This document shows, piece after piece, positions 44,744 to 55,166 of a DNA stretch of 64,000 nucleotides. Under the pieces are notes generated by a model, which was given only the letters and a program-made list of their open reading frames with translations, searched no databases and was not told the DNA's origin. The translations under genes and the position numbers were made by a program. The DNA comes from Mucilaginibacter defluvii. Lineage in GTDB: Bacteria > Bacteroidota > Bacteroidia > Sphingobacteriales > Sphingobacteriaceae. The first letter of the stretch is position 1. Each line of letters begins with the position of its first letter. The stretch is from NCBI RefSeq assembly GCF_039543225.1, contig NZ_BAABJI010000002.1, forward strand, positions 992,001 to 1,056,000, written 5' to 3'.

Positions 44744-46069
44744 ATGAATAAAAATTCTGTGCTGGCCTGGTCAATGGTCGTGGCGCTTGGCGGCTTCTTG
44801 TTTGGATTCGACACAGCCGTAATTTCAGGTGCCGAAAAGGCTATTCAAAAATTTTGGGAGCTTAGCGTATTTGAGCATGGCCTCACCATATCCATTGCCT
44901 TAATAGGCACAGTTATCGGCTCGTTGTTAGGCGCAAAACCGTCGGACAGGTTTGGCCGCAAAAACACCCTTTACTTTGTTGCCGCAGCCTACCTGCTATC
45001 ATCATTAGGTACCGCTTTCGCCAACAATTGGATCATTTTCTTGGTATTCAGATTTCTTGGCGGCTTAGGTGTAGGCATATCATCAGTAACCGCCCCTATC
45101 TATATTTCAGAAGTATCACCGGCCGACAGGCGCGGCAAACTGGTAGGGCTTTTCCAGTTTAACGTGGTGTTGGGTATCCTGCTGTCTTACCTCTCCAATT
45201 ACCTTATCAGCCAAACAGGTGAAGATAGCTGGCGATTAATGCTGGGCGTGCAGGCGGTACCGTCATTATTATTTCTTATCCTGATCAGGTTTATTCCTGA
45301 AAGCCCACGCTGGCTTATTCTGCATAGAAATGACCTGACCCGGGCAAAATCAATATTAGATATTATTGACCCGCTGAATAGCGTGAAAGAGCTGCAAACT
45401 ATTCAGGCATCAGCCCACACGAACACCGGTAAACAGGAAAGTTTGTTTTCCGGGCATTACCGTACACCTATCTTATTAGCCGGTATGTTCGCCTTTTTTA
45501 ACCAGGTATCGGGCATAAATGCCATTATATATTACGCTCCGCGGATATTTGAAATGGCCGGACTTGGTGCGCATACTTCGCTGCTCTCAACCGTGGGCAT
45601 TGGCGTAATCAACTTTGTATTCACGCTGGCAGCCATTAATGTTATTGATAAAGTTGGCCGCCGTACGCTGATGCTGATCGGCTCGTTCGGCCTCATCAGT
45701 TCGCTCTTACTGGTGGCGTTCTCCTTTAACAACGCGGCGCAAAGCGGCTTTTCCATTCCGGTTTATATCATGATATTCATTGCGTTCTTCGCCTTCTCGC
45801 AAGGGGCGGTTATATGGGTATTTATCTCTGAGATATTCCCTAACTCAGTACGCGCCAAAGGGCAAACCCTGGGCAGCTCAACGCACTGGGTAATGGCGGC
45901 GGCCATAGCCTTCTGTTTCCCCTACTTTGCTGAAAAGCTGGGCGGCCAAACCACCTTCCTGTTCTTTGCGACCATGATGGTGTGCCAGCTCATTTTTGTA
46001 TGGAAGTTTATGCCCGAAACCAAGGGCCGCAGCCTTGAGCAAATCGAAACCAATCTTATAACTCATTAA
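44744..46069 (+). CDS. MFS sugar porter (fructose/monosaccharide importer)
   Basis: This 441-aa protein has 12 membrane helices. Sugar-porter signatures are DRFGRK after helix 2, RFIPESPRWL after helix 6, GRRTLMLIG mid-protein, and the C-terminal PETKGRSLEQIE. The counterpart in Bacteroides fructan loci is an inner-membrane fructose importer; this one lies between the HTCS and a fructokinase-type gene, supporting the same role. It is separated from the kinase ATG by 9 bp. Confidence 0.93.
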   Translation: MNKNSVLAWSMVVALGGFLFGFDTAVISGAEKAIQKFWELSVFEHGLTISIALIGTVIGSLLGAKPSDRFGRKNTLYFVAAAYLLSSLGTAFANNWIIFLVFRFLGGLGVGISSVTAPIYISEVSPADRRGKLVGLFQFNVVLGILLSYLSNYLISQTGEDSWRLMLGVQAVPSLLFLILIRFIPESPRWLILHRNDLTRAKSILDIIDPLNSVKELQTIQASAHTNTGKQESLFSGHYRTPILLAGMFAFFNQVSGINAIIYYAPRIFEMAGLGAHTSLLSTVGIGVINFVFTLAAINVIDKVGRRTLMLIGSFGLISSLLLVAFSFNNAAQSGFSIPVYIMIFIAFFAFSQGAVIWVFISEIFPNSVRAKGQTLGSSTHWVMAAAIAFCFPYFAEKLGGQTTFLFFATMMVCQLIFVWKFMPETKGRSLEQIETNLITH

Positions 46070-46078
46070 TTGAGAGCC

Positions 46079-46981
46079 ATGTTACAACAACAAAATTTAG
46101 CTGTTTGCTACGGCGAAGTTTTATGGGATATTTTACCCGATGGCCCCCAGGCTGGTGGCGCGCCGCTTAACGTTTGCTACCATTTGAATAAGCTGGGCTT
46201 ACCTGCCGGCATGATAAGTTGTATTGGAGATGACGATAACGGCCACAAACTGATCGACGTTATGCGCTCCGCCGGTATAGCTACCAACCTGATACAAACC
46301 AATGCTACACAACAAACGGGCGAAGTAATAGCCGAAATAAACGGCACCGAAGAGGTTAGATACACCATTGTATCGCCCGTAGCATGGGATTATATTGAAT
46401 ACCAGCAAGAGCAGGCAGCAGCACTGGATGCTGCACGTTACCTTGTTTTCGGCACCTTAGCCTCACGTAATGCCGCCTCGCGCGATACGCTTTTCCGTTT
46501 GCTGGAAACAGATGCTATAAAAGTGTTTGACGTTAATCTTCGTCAGCCGCACTTTACGCCTACCCTGCTGCACAATCTGCTTTTAAAAACAGATATACTC
46601 AAATGCAACCAGGAGGAGATCAACATTATTTGCGAGCTTTTTGACGCGCCGAATGACAACCATAGCCAGATACTTTTCCTGATCGAAAAATTCGAATTAA
46701 AGGAAGTAATACTCACCCGCGGGCGTAAGGGAGCGCTTTATTTTAACGGCGATGATGTTTTTAAGGCACATCCGCCGGTTATAAAAATGGCCGATACCAT
46801 TGGCAGCGGCGATGCTTTCCTGGCTGCTTTTATCTACAATCACTATCACCAAAAACAACCGCAAACCATTATTGACAATGCCGTAGCCATGGGCGCCTTT
46901 GTAGCCTCAAAAAAAGGCGGCTGCCCCGTTTATCAGCCTATTGAATTGCATGAGTTTTTGAATTACCGCCTACAGTTATAA
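46079..46981 (+). CDS. PfkB-family sugar kinase, probable fructokinase
   Basis: From the ATG at 46079 (300 aa) this is a ribokinase-fold kinase: YGEVLWDILPDGPQAGGAPL at the N-terminus, ILTRGRKGALYF, and DTIGSGDAFLAAF carrying the catalytic Asp and anion hole. The locus context (fructose porter before, SusC/D and GH32 after) points to phosphorylation of fructose to fructose-6-phosphate. The start is set by the ATG 9 bp after the porter stop; TTG at 46070 is unlikely. Confidence 0.93.
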   Translation: MLQQQNLAVCYGEVLWDILPDGPQAGGAPLNVCYHLNKLGLPAGMISCIGDDDNGHKLIDVMRSAGIATNLIQTNATQQTGEVIAEINGTEEVRYTIVSPVAWDYIEYQQEQAAALDAARYLVFGTLASRNAASRDTLFRLLETDAIKVFDVNLRQPHFTPTLLHNLLLKTDILKCNQEEINIICELFDAPNDNHSQILFLIEKFELKEVILTRGRKGALYFNGDDVFKAHPPVIKMADTIGSGDAFLAAFIYNHYHQKQPQTIIDNAVAMGAFVASKKGGCPVYQPIELHEFLNYRLQL

Positions 46982-47004
46982 CCCAAAACCAATTAAAACC
47001 AAAC

Positions 47005-50000
47005 ATGAGAAAACTATTACTTTTTTGTTGCCTGCTAACAGCGCTGGCGCAAAGCGGGCTGGCGCAAACGCCAGCCATTACCGGTACCGTTACCGATCAA
47101 AATTCAACACCGCTTGAGGGTGTTACCGTTACGGTTATTGAAACACAAAAAGCGGTGATAACCGATGTAAAAGGCGGCTTTAACATTCAGGCAGCCGCGG
47201 GCCAAACCCTTAACTTTAGTTACATGGGTGCGCAAAGCGTTACCCGCAAATTAACCGGCACCGCCAAACTCACTGTAACTATGCAGATAAGTAACACCGA
47301 CCTGAACGAGGTGGTGGTAACCGGATACCAAAAGGAACGCAAAAAAGACCTTACGGGCGCGGTATCCGTAGTAAATACCAAGGATATTAAGGACATACCG
47401 CTGGGCAACCCCGTAAAAGCACTACAAGGCAGGGTTGCCGGTGTTAACATTACTACCGATGGTAACCCTGGCGGCGGCGCAACAGTGCGCATACGCGGCA
47501 TAGGTACGCTGGGCAATAATGATCCGCTGTATGTAATTGACGGTGTGCCCACTACCCGCGGCTTGCAGGAGCTTAACCCTGATGATGTGGAATCGATACA
47601 GGTATTAAAGGATGCCTCATCAGCCTCTATTTATGGCTCGCGGGCGGCCAACGGGGTAATTATTGTAACTACCAAGCGGGCTAAAAGCGGGCAAAGCCGT
47701 ATCACGTTCAATGGCTCATCATCATGGCAGTTTTACAACTCTAAACTGGATGTGTTAAACACAAACGACCGCGGCCGGGCTTACTGGCAAGCCGCAGTTA
47801 ACGACAGGCAAAACCCTAATCTTAACTCAACCTATCAATACGATTGGAATAACAACTTTGATAATCCAGTATTGAACAACGTAAGACTACCCGAGTTTTT
47901 AGATGCGGCAAAAACCATGCGCCCGGCAGATACCCGCTGGTTTGATGAAATATCCCAAACATCGCATATACAACAGTATAACCTGGATGTATCAAACGGA
48001 ACCGAAAAAAGCAATTCCCTCTTCTCGGTTAGTTATTACGATAATAAAGGTATTATTAAAGAAAGTCGTAACCAGAAAATCACTGCCAGGTTCAACTCTG
48101 ATTATAGTTTATTTGGCGGACGCTTAAAAATTGGCGAGAACTTTTCGGGCTCATATATCCGCAACCCTATGCTGCCGCTGGGCGATATAACTGGTTTGTC
48201 GCTAATTGATTTTTCTATCATTCCGGTGCGAACCATTGATGGCGGTTGGGGCGGTCCATCGGCGGGCATGGCTGACAGGCAAAACCCGGTTAGGCTGATT
48301 GAGGATAACAAACAGAACATCAATCACCTGGGACGTGTATTCGGTAACGCTTATGCCGATCTGGCTATATTGCCCAACCTTACCCTATCCACTAATTACG
48401 GTATTGATTATGCTACCAATTACAACCGTACGTTACGCAAATCATACGTGTCGGGTTATCTGGTTGACCCTTCGAATGCCGTGGGCAGCAACAGCTCGTA
48501 CGATGGCAACCTGATCTGGAAGAATCAGCTAACTTATAACCTTTCATTTAAAAAGCATAAGATTGACCTGCTTGCAGCGCATGAGCAGATCAAGATCATG
48601 AACCGCAACCTTGGCGGCAGCAGGCAAGGTTACGCGCTGGAGAACATGAATTATGCTTATCTGAATGCCGGTTCAACCAACATCGCTAATTACGGTGGTG
48701 GCTCGGGCAATTCACTGCTATCAATATTTGGCAGGGTAAATTACTCGTATAACGACCGGTATATAGCTTCGGTTACACTACGCCGAGACGGATCATCCCG
48801 ATTTGGCAGCAATAACAGGTACGGTATATTCCCGGCTGCATCATTAGGCTGGCGTATCAGCGAAGAAACATTTATTAAGGACAACCTGCCATTTATATCC
48901 GACCTGAAACTGCGTTACGGCTGGGGCCGCACCGGTAACCAGGAGATAGATAATTACGCCAACTACTCATTATACACCCCTATTTACGGCACCAACCCCA
49001 CAGGTAATTTTGATGGTGGTACCGCTTATGATATTGGCGGCAATGGTACAGGCCAGCTACCATCAGGTTTTGTGCTGGTACAAACCGGTAACCCCGACAT
49101 CAGGTGGGAAGAAAAAACCGAGAATAACTATGGTATCGACTTTGGCTTATTCAACAACAGCATCACCGGTTCAATAGATTACTTTACCAAAAACACTACA
49201 GACATATTGATAAAGCCAGCCTATTTAGCCGTTAAAGGTAACGGCGGCGACCGTTTTGCCAATGGCGCATCAGTATACAACAAGGGTTTTGAAATGGTGC
49301 TTAACTATTCAACATCATTCAACGAATGGAAGGTTGACCTGACGGGTAACTTCTCCACCTATCGTAACAAAATAACCAAACTACCATCCGAGGTATTGAC
49401 CTCATATCCCGGCAACGGTACCGACAAAACCATTCTGGGCCGCTCGGTAAATTCCATGTTTGGTTACGTGGCTGATGGCATATTTCAAAACCAGGCCGAG
49501 GTTGATGGCGCACCCGAGCAGCCGGGTAAAGGCGTAGGCCGTATCCGTTATAAAGACCTGAATGGCGATAACCTCATTAACGATCGCGACCGCGACTACA
49601 TAGGACGCGGCGACCCGGATTTTCTTTATGGTTTCAACGCCAACATCAGCTACAAAAGTTTCGATCTTTCGTTCTTTTTACAAGGCGTTAAGGGCAATGA
49701 TGTGAATAACACCTACAAAGGACTAACCGATTTTTCGTCATTACAACCCGGTGCCAACTGGGGCTCGCGCGTGTTGCATGCCTGGACACCCCAAAACACA
49801 TCATCAACCATACCCGCCCTTACCACTGTTGACAGAAATAACGAGGGACGCTTCTCAACTTATTTTATCGAGAGCGGATCGTACCTCAAACTGCGTAACA
49901 TTCAGTTAGGGTATAACCTGAAAAACGTTTTAACTAAATACAAGGTACAAAATGCCCGCTTGTTTTTGCAGGCCAGCAACCTTGTTACCATCAAATCATC

Positions 50001-50088
50001 GTCATACACAGCTCCTGATCCGGAAAACCCGGGGAATGGTTTTCCGATACCGGTTATAACTACAGTTGGGCTTAACGTTACCTTTTAA
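47005..50088 (+). CDS. SusC-like TonB-dependent outer-membrane transporter
   Basis: This 1027-aa protein has a signal peptide (LLLFCCLLTALAQSGLAQ) and a carboxypeptidase-regulatory-like domain (~24-105, TGTVTDQNSTPLEGVTV). The TonB box region and plug follow (VVVTGYQKERKKDLTGAVS, LYVIDGVP, ANGVIIVTTKR), then a 22-strand barrel ending in a terminal Phe (VGLNVTF). The role is import of fructan oligosaccharides with the SusD lipoprotein encoded 17 bp downstream. The length is typical. Confidence 0.96.
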   Translation: MRKLLLFCCLLTALAQSGLAQTPAITGTVTDQNSTPLEGVTVTVIETQKAVITDVKGGFNIQAAAGQTLNFSYMGAQSVTRKLTGTAKLTVTMQISNTDLNEVVVTGYQKERKKDLTGAVSVVNTKDIKDIPLGNPVKALQGRVAGVNITTDGNPGGGATVRIRGIGTLGNNDPLYVIDGVPTTRGLQELNPDDVESIQVLKDASSASIYGSRAANGVIIVTTKRAKSGQSRITFNGSSSWQFYNSKLDVLNTNDRGRAYWQAAVNDRQNPNLNSTYQYDWNNNFDNPVLNNVRLPEFLDAAKTMRPADTRWFDEISQTSHIQQYNLDVSNGTEKSNSLFSVSYYDNKGIIKESRNQKITARFNSDYSLFGGRLKIGENFSGSYIRNPMLPLGDITGLSLIDFSIIPVRTIDGGWGGPSAGMADRQNPVRLIEDNKQNINHLGRVFGNAYADLAILPNLTLSTNYGIDYATNYNRTLRKSYVSGYLVDPSNAVGSNSSYDGNLIWKNQLTYNLSFKKHKIDLLAAHEQIKIMNRNLGGSRQGYALENMNYAYLNAGSTNIANYGGGSGNSLLSIFGRVNYSYNDRYIASVTLRRDGSSRFGSNNRYGIFPAASLGWRISEETFIKDNLPFISDLKLRYGWGRTGNQEIDNYANYSLYTPIYGTNPTGNFDGGTAYDIGGNGTGQLPSGFVLVQTGNPDIRWEEKTENNYGIDFGLFNNSITGSIDYFTKNTTDILIKPAYLAVKGNGGDRFANGASVYNKGFEMVLNYSTSFNEWKVDLTGNFSTYRNKITKLPSEVLTSYPGNGTDKTILGRSVNSMFGYVADGIFQNQAEVDGAPEQPGKGVGRIRYKDLNGDNLINDRDRDYIGRGDPDFLYGFNANISYKSFDLSFFLQGVKGNDVNNTYKGLTDFSSLQPGANWGSRVLHAWTPQNTSSTIPALTTVDRNNEGRFSTYFIESGSYLKLRNIQLGYNLKNVLTKYKVQNARLFLQASNLVTIKSSSYTAPDPENPGNGFPIPVITTVGLNVTF

Positions 50089-50105
50089 CTAATTATAAAA
50101 GAAAA

Positions 50106-51821
50106 ATGAAAAGATATATATTACCTGTATTGATGGTTTGCCTGCTGACAACATCGTGCAAAAAGTTTTTAGATGAGCAGCCTCAAGGCACAGTGTCAGG
50201 CGATGACCTGAATACACCTGAAAATGTGGACAAGATGCTTATATCCGCCTATTCAGCTTTAGGTAACGATGCCTTTACCGCGCCTTATAGCAACCTATGG
50301 TCATATGGCAGCGTACGCAGCGGCGATGCTTATAAAGGCGGCGATGGCCCCGGCGACGTGGGCGATTTTCATGCTTACGAAACCTTCGCGCTTAATCGTG
50401 TTGATCTGGGTGCGTCGGACGTTACCTGGTTCAGGCTGTACATTGGGGTTGGTCGTGCTAACGATGCCTTAACCCGCATCAATACAATGACGGAGGCCGA
50501 CTATCCTAACAAAACAGCCCGCCAGGCTGAAGCCCGTTTTTTGCGTGGTCATTTTTATTTTTTGCTAAAGATATTGTATAAGCATGTGCCGTATATTGAT
50601 GAAACCATTGATCGCGCCGCTTATGATACGGTATCAAACCGAGGCTATTCAAGCGATGCCTTGTGGACCAAGATAGCCGACGATTTCAGGTTCGCAGCGG
50701 AAAGCCTGCCAACAACGCAGGCCGAAGTTGGGCGCCCTAATCAATACGCGGCTAAAGCCTATCTGGCTAAAACTTTATTGTATCAGGCCTATATGCAAGA
50801 TGATAATAATAATGTTACCGGTAAAGACCAGGCAAAACTAACCGAGGTTAATACGTTGTGCGACGAGGTGATAGCAGGGCCTTATTCCCTGTTTCCTGAC
50901 TATGCCCAAAACTTTTTGACCCAATATGAAAACGGTTCCGAATCGGTATTCGCCATACAGTACTCCCTTGATGACAATACCCCGTTTGGCCGTATTGATA
51001 ACGGGCATTCGCTAAACTACCCGATGAATAAGGAATATGGCTGCTGCGGATTTCACGTGCCTAGCTATAACCTGATCAATGCCTTTGTTACTAACAGCCA
51101 GGGCCTGCCTGATTTTAGCACTTTTAACAATAACGAGATAGCCAAAGACGGCGACTACGAATCGCACTCGTTCGACCCGAGGCTTGACCATACCGCCGCT
51201 ATACCGGGGCACCCTTACAAGTACCGGCCATCATTCATCTATCAAACATCATGGTCGCGCGCGCCGCAAATTTACGGGCCGATGCTAAGTTTGAAAGAAA
51301 CGGTATTATTTGATGATCCATCTTTCAAGCGCTTCCCTCCTTTTATGTCGAGCTCGAAAAACTGGGCTATCATCAGGTTTGCCGATGTGATGCTGATGAA
51401 AGCTGAGGCGCTTATTGAACTGGGCCGCGAACAGGACGCCCTGCCGCTGATCAATGCTATACGCACGAGGGCCAAAAACAGTACCGGCCGGTTAAAGATG
51501 AGTGATGGTACATCTACCTCAAACTACCTGATTAACACCTATCAGCCCGGTGTAAATTGCACCTGGACTAACGACTACGCGCGCCAGGCCCTGCGTTATG
51601 AGCGCCGAATGGAGTTTGCCATGGAAGGTTACCGCTTTTTTGACCTGGTACGCTGGGGTATTGCGGCTGAATACATGAATACGTACTTTGCCAAAGAAAA
51701 AGGCCGCGTAACACACCTAAACGATGCCTCATTTAAAAAGAACCGTGACGAGTATTTGCCGATACCACTAAACCAGATCAACTTTAGTAAGGGCCTTTAC
51801 AAACAAAATACCGGATGGTAA
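50106..51821 (+). CDS. SusD-like surface glycan-binding lipoprotein
   Basis: This 571-aa protein has a lipoprotein signal with Cys18 in VCLLTTSCKKFLDE. SusD features follow: EQPQGTVSGDDLNTPENVDK, TPR-like helices with RQAEARFLRGHFYF, and the C-terminal RYERRMEFAMEGYRFFDLVR and EYLPIPLNQINFS. It forms the lid of the SusC pore and binds the glycan at the cell surface. The stop overlaps a possible upstream start of the next gene. Confidence 0.96.
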   Translation: MKRYILPVLMVCLLTTSCKKFLDEQPQGTVSGDDLNTPENVDKMLISAYSALGNDAFTAPYSNLWSYGSVRSGDAYKGGDGPGDVGDFHAYETFALNRVDLGASDVTWFRLYIGVGRANDALTRINTMTEADYPNKTARQAEARFLRGHFYFLLKILYKHVPYIDETIDRAAYDTVSNRGYSSDALWTKIADDFRFAAESLPTTQAEVGRPNQYAAKAYLAKTLLYQAYMQDDNNNVTGKDQAKLTEVNTLCDEVIAGPYSLFPDYAQNFLTQYENGSESVFAIQYSLDDNTPFGRIDNGHSLNYPMNKEYGCCGFHVPSYNLINAFVTNSQGLPDFSTFNNNEIAKDGDYESHSFDPRLDHTAAIPGHPYKYRPSFIYQTSWSRAPQIYGPMLSLKETVLFDDPSFKRFPPFMSSSKNWAIIRFADVMLMKAEALIELGREQDALPLINAIRTRAKNSTGRLKMSDGTSTSNYLINTYQPGVNCTWTNDYARQALRYERRMEFAMEGYRFFDLVRWGIAAEYMNTYFAKEKGRVTHLNDASFKKNRDEYLPIPLNQINFSKGLYKQNTGW

Positions 51822-51835
51822 ACCAATATAGGGTG

Positions 51836-53401
51836 ATGAATATACTGCGCAAAGTTATACTTACAGGTTGGCTGATTAGCTGTACGCTCATCGTTCCGGC
51901 TCAGAATGTGGTTACCTTGAAATCCTTACTGAATGAGCTAGCGGATGCCTCGGCGGTTGCCAGATTGCCTGAAAGCCAATACCTGCTCAGGCAGGTAAGC
52001 AGTTATGACAGGCATTCGGTATCCGCGCAGCAACCGGGATGGTTCGCTAATGAGGATCATACAAACTTTATACGTATGGAAAACAACTCCGGTCGTAATG
52101 AACATGTAATGATGGACGAAGATGGGCCTGGTGCTATTGTGCGTTTTTGGGAAACCACCTTTAAAAGGCCCGGCACTTTGCGCATATACTTTGACAATGA
52201 ACCAAACGCGCGTATCATCATCCCCGGATATGATTTGATGAAGTTCCCTTACCCTTTGGGGAAGGGACTTCTGATACCGCACTCAAGTTATGAGGCAGAA
52301 GCAAAAGGCGGAAGCACTTTATACCTGCCTATGCCCTATAAAAAACATTGTAAGGTAACCTGGGAAGACCCGCAGAACCCTGTTGCGGAGAAGCGTTATT
52401 ACCAGATCAATTTCCGTAAATATCCGGCCGGTACAAAGGTCGAAACCTTTTCAGGCAGCGTGTTTACCGCTAATAAAGCGCTTATAAAACGCGTTAATGA
52501 TAAGTTGCTTAACCCTAATATTCAGCAAATAAAAAACAGCAAGGCTTACAAAGTAGCCGCACAAGGCACAGCCATAATCCCACTCCCGGCAGGTAGCCAT
52601 GCTGTTTCATTCTTTCAAATCAAACTGAATGATACAACTCAGTATACCGATGCCCTATTGCGTTCGTTATTTTTAAAAGCTGTGTTTGATGGCGAACAAA
52701 CAGTTTATTGTCCGCTAAGTGATTTTTTTGGAAGCGGAGCCGGAAGTACCGCGGTAAACAGCTGGTACAGAACGGTAAGCCCAAAAGCTGAAATGATAAG
52801 CCGCTTTGTGATGCCTTATCAGCGTAGCGGCCGGCTTGCTGTAGTAAATAAAAACGACGCGGCAGTCAATTTAACTATTACCGTAATATCCAAGCCCTGG
52901 AACTGGGATGCATCAAGCCTTTACTTTCATGCCGATTGGCGTCAGGAAAATAACATCCCCATAAAAAGAACAGAAGCTGATAAACCTATTGAATGGGATG
53001 TTGCTAAGTTTACCGGTGCAGGCTTGTTTGTGGGCGAAACCTTTTCGGTAAATAACCATATGCACAAATGGTATGGCGAGGGTGATCAGAAATTATGGGT
53101 TGACGGGGAGCAATTCACATCAGAATACGGTACCGGCTTAGAGGATTATTACAACACATCATGGGCGCCGGTAGTGATCTACCAATCACCTTTTGCAAAT
53201 GCTACGCGTGCGGATAATGAGGACTCATTTGGGGAAAACACCTTTACACGTACCCGAAACCTCGACGCGGTACCATTCAACAAACAGTTTCATTACAACG
53301 TGGAGATGCTTGGCTGGGAAAACGGCAGCGCTGATATTTCAGCCACTATTTACTGGTATGGCAAAAAAGGCGCGAAAAATTTATTACAGCAAACCGAATG
53401 A
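51836..53401 (+). CDS. Exported DUF2961 (GH172-type) glycoside hydrolase
   Basis: From the ATG at 51836 (521 aa) it has a signal peptide (VILTGWLISCTLIVPAQN) and a DUF2961 core: GPGAIVRFWETTFKRPGTLR, LYLPMPYKKHCKVTWED, FFGSGAGSTAVNSWYRT, and a C-terminal GTGLEDYYNTSWAP with candidate acid residues. The family is now known as GH172; characterised members cleave alpha-D-fructofuranosides/difructose dianhydride I or D-arabinans (established knowledge). Its position between SusD and GH32 makes an alpha-fructoside or difructose anhydride the most likely substrate (inference). Confidence 0.9.
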   Translation: MNILRKVILTGWLISCTLIVPAQNVVTLKSLLNELADASAVARLPESQYLLRQVSSYDRHSVSAQQPGWFANEDHTNFIRMENNSGRNEHVMMDEDGPGAIVRFWETTFKRPGTLRIYFDNEPNARIIIPGYDLMKFPYPLGKGLLIPHSSYEAEAKGGSTLYLPMPYKKHCKVTWEDPQNPVAEKRYYQINFRKYPAGTKVETFSGSVFTANKALIKRVNDKLLNPNIQQIKNSKAYKVAAQGTAIIPLPAGSHAVSFFQIKLNDTTQYTDALLRSLFLKAVFDGEQTVYCPLSDFFGSGAGSTAVNSWYRTVSPKAEMISRFVMPYQRSGRLAVVNKNDAAVNLTITVISKPWNWDASSLYFHADWRQENNIPIKRTEADKPIEWDVAKFTGAGLFVGETFSVNNHMHKWYGEGDQKLWVDGEQFTSEYGTGLEDYYNTSWAPVVIYQSPFANATRADNEDSFGENTFTRTRNLDAVPFNKQFHYNVEMLGWENGSADISATIYWYGKKGAKNLLQQTE

Positions 53402-53504
53402 CACTTATGGCTCGCAATAATAAATTAAACCCTTTATAACCCTTAAATAATTTAACCGAAGACAATTTATAATCTCTTCCTTTTATTTATAACTAAGTAT
53501 GATT

Positions 53505-55166
53505 ATGAAAACATTTACTAAAACAATACTTACCTGTTGCCTGGCCGCCTGCAGCGCATTACATGTACAGGCTGCTGATCTGCCTATAAAAATTACCAAG
53601 CGGTATTTGAACCTGCCGGTATCGCAGGCGCAACAACGCAGCAACATGAAGTTTACCGTTGGTGGCAAAAAGGAGCGCGAGTTCAAGATACGCTTAGCCA
53701 GCGGCGAACCCGAATACTGGGTGTTTTGCGATGTAAGTAACCTGAAAGGCAAAACCGTAACCATTAGTTACGAAGGTGACAACGCAGGACTCTCAAAAAT
53801 TTACCAGGATGATAAAATTGCCGGGCAGGATTCCATTTATCATGAAAAAAACCGCCCGCAGTTTCACTTTACCACACGCCGTGGCTGGATCAATGACCCT
53901 AATGGATTGATATTTTATGAGGGCGAATACCATTTGTTCTATCAGCATAATCCTTATGAAAAGGAATGGGAAAACATGTCATGGGGGCATGCAGTGAGTA
54001 AGGATATGATACACTGGCAGGAATTGCCGGTAGCGCTTAGTCCGGATGATCTGGGCACCATGTTCTCAGGCTCTACCGTGATCGACTACAATAATACCGC
54101 CGGCTTTAACAAAGGCAAAACTCCTGCCATGATAGCCACTTACACTGTTGACGGGCATGGCAAACAAGTACAGTGCATGGCTTATAGCCTTGATAAAGGC
54201 CGTACCTGGACAAAGTATAAAGGCAATCCGCTGATTGATTCAAAAGAAAAATGGAACAGCCAGGATACGCGTGACCCGCGGGTGTTTTGGTATGCACCGG
54301 GCAAACATTGGGTTTTGGTGCTTAACGAACGCGACGGGCACTCCATCTACAACTCCGCTAACCTTAAAGATTGGGTTTACCAAAGCCATACTACAGGTTT
54401 TTGGGAATGTCCTGACCTGTTTGAGTTACCGGTTGATGGCGATAAAGGCAAAACCAAATGGGTGATGTACGGCGCTTCAAACACGTATATGATCGGCTCA
54501 TTTGATGGTAAAAAGTTCACTCCCGAATCGGGCAAGCATTATTTTAGCACCGGTACCATCTACGCCGCGCAAACATTTACCAATATACCTGAAAGCGATG
54601 GCCGCCGCATACAAATCGGCTGGGGCCGCTTATCACACCCCGGTATGCCGTTTAACGGTATCATGCTATTGCCTACTGAGCTTACTCTGAAAACCACTAA
54701 GAACGGCGTTCGCCTGTTCAGTATGCCAATAAGAGAGACCGAACAACTGTTTGAAAAAACCGGACAGTGGACAAACCTCAAAGAAGGCGCCGCTAATGAT
54801 CTGCTTAAGGCATATAATAACCATGACCGGCTGCGTATCAAGGCAACCATCAAGCTGTCGCACGCTACAAGTGCCGGGCTTAACCTTCTTGGGCAACATA
54901 TCATTGATTACGATATGAACTACAACACGCTTAACGGCGTATTTTACTCGCCCGAAGACATGACCAGCATGGAACTAAGCGCTGATATTTACATTGACCG
55001 TACATCCATTGAGGTATTTATTGATAATGGCGCTTACTCCTACTCCATGCAACGCAAGCCGGATGCTAAGAACACCGAAGGATTCCATTTTTGGAGTAAC
55101 AACATCGATGTGAAAAATCTGGAAGTGTACACAGTCAAATCTATTTGGGATCAGGCTAAGAACTAA
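53505..55166 (+). CDS. GH32 fructanase (levanase/inulinase type)
   Basis: The frame gives 553 aa from ATG 53505 (ATG 53499 is possible; residue numbers below count from it). A signal peptide (TILTCCLAACSALHVQA) is followed by an N-terminal DUF4980-like domain (~28-115). The GH32 five-bladed propeller has nucleophile D133 in GWINDPNG, R258-D259 in TRDPRVF, and acid/base E303 in WECPDLF. The C-terminal beta-sandwich contains DRTSIEVFIDNGAY. It hydrolyses beta-fructans. It is the last gene of the locus and is followed by a terminator at 55320. Confidence 0.95.
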   Translation: MKTFTKTILTCCLAACSALHVQAADLPIKITKRYLNLPVSQAQQRSNMKFTVGGKKEREFKIRLASGEPEYWVFCDVSNLKGKTVTISYEGDNAGLSKIYQDDKIAGQDSIYHEKNRPQFHFTTRRGWINDPNGLIFYEGEYHLFYQHNPYEKEWENMSWGHAVSKDMIHWQELPVALSPDDLGTMFSGSTVIDYNNTAGFNKGKTPAMIATYTVDGHGKQVQCMAYSLDKGRTWTKYKGNPLIDSKEKWNSQDTRDPRVFWYAPGKHWVLVLNERDGHSIYNSANLKDWVYQSHTTGFWECPDLFELPVDGDKGKTKWVMYGASNTYMIGSFDGKKFTPESGKHYFSTGTIYAAQTFTNIPESDGRRIQIGWGRLSHPGMPFNGIMLLPTELTLKTTKNGVRLFSMPIRETEQLFEKTGQWTNLKEGAANDLLKAYNNHDRLRIKATIKLSHATSAGLNLLGQHIIDYDMNYNTLNGVFYSPEDMTSMELSADIYIDRTSIEVFIDNGAYSYSMQRKPDAKNTEGFHFWSNNIDVKNLEVYTVKSIWDQAKN

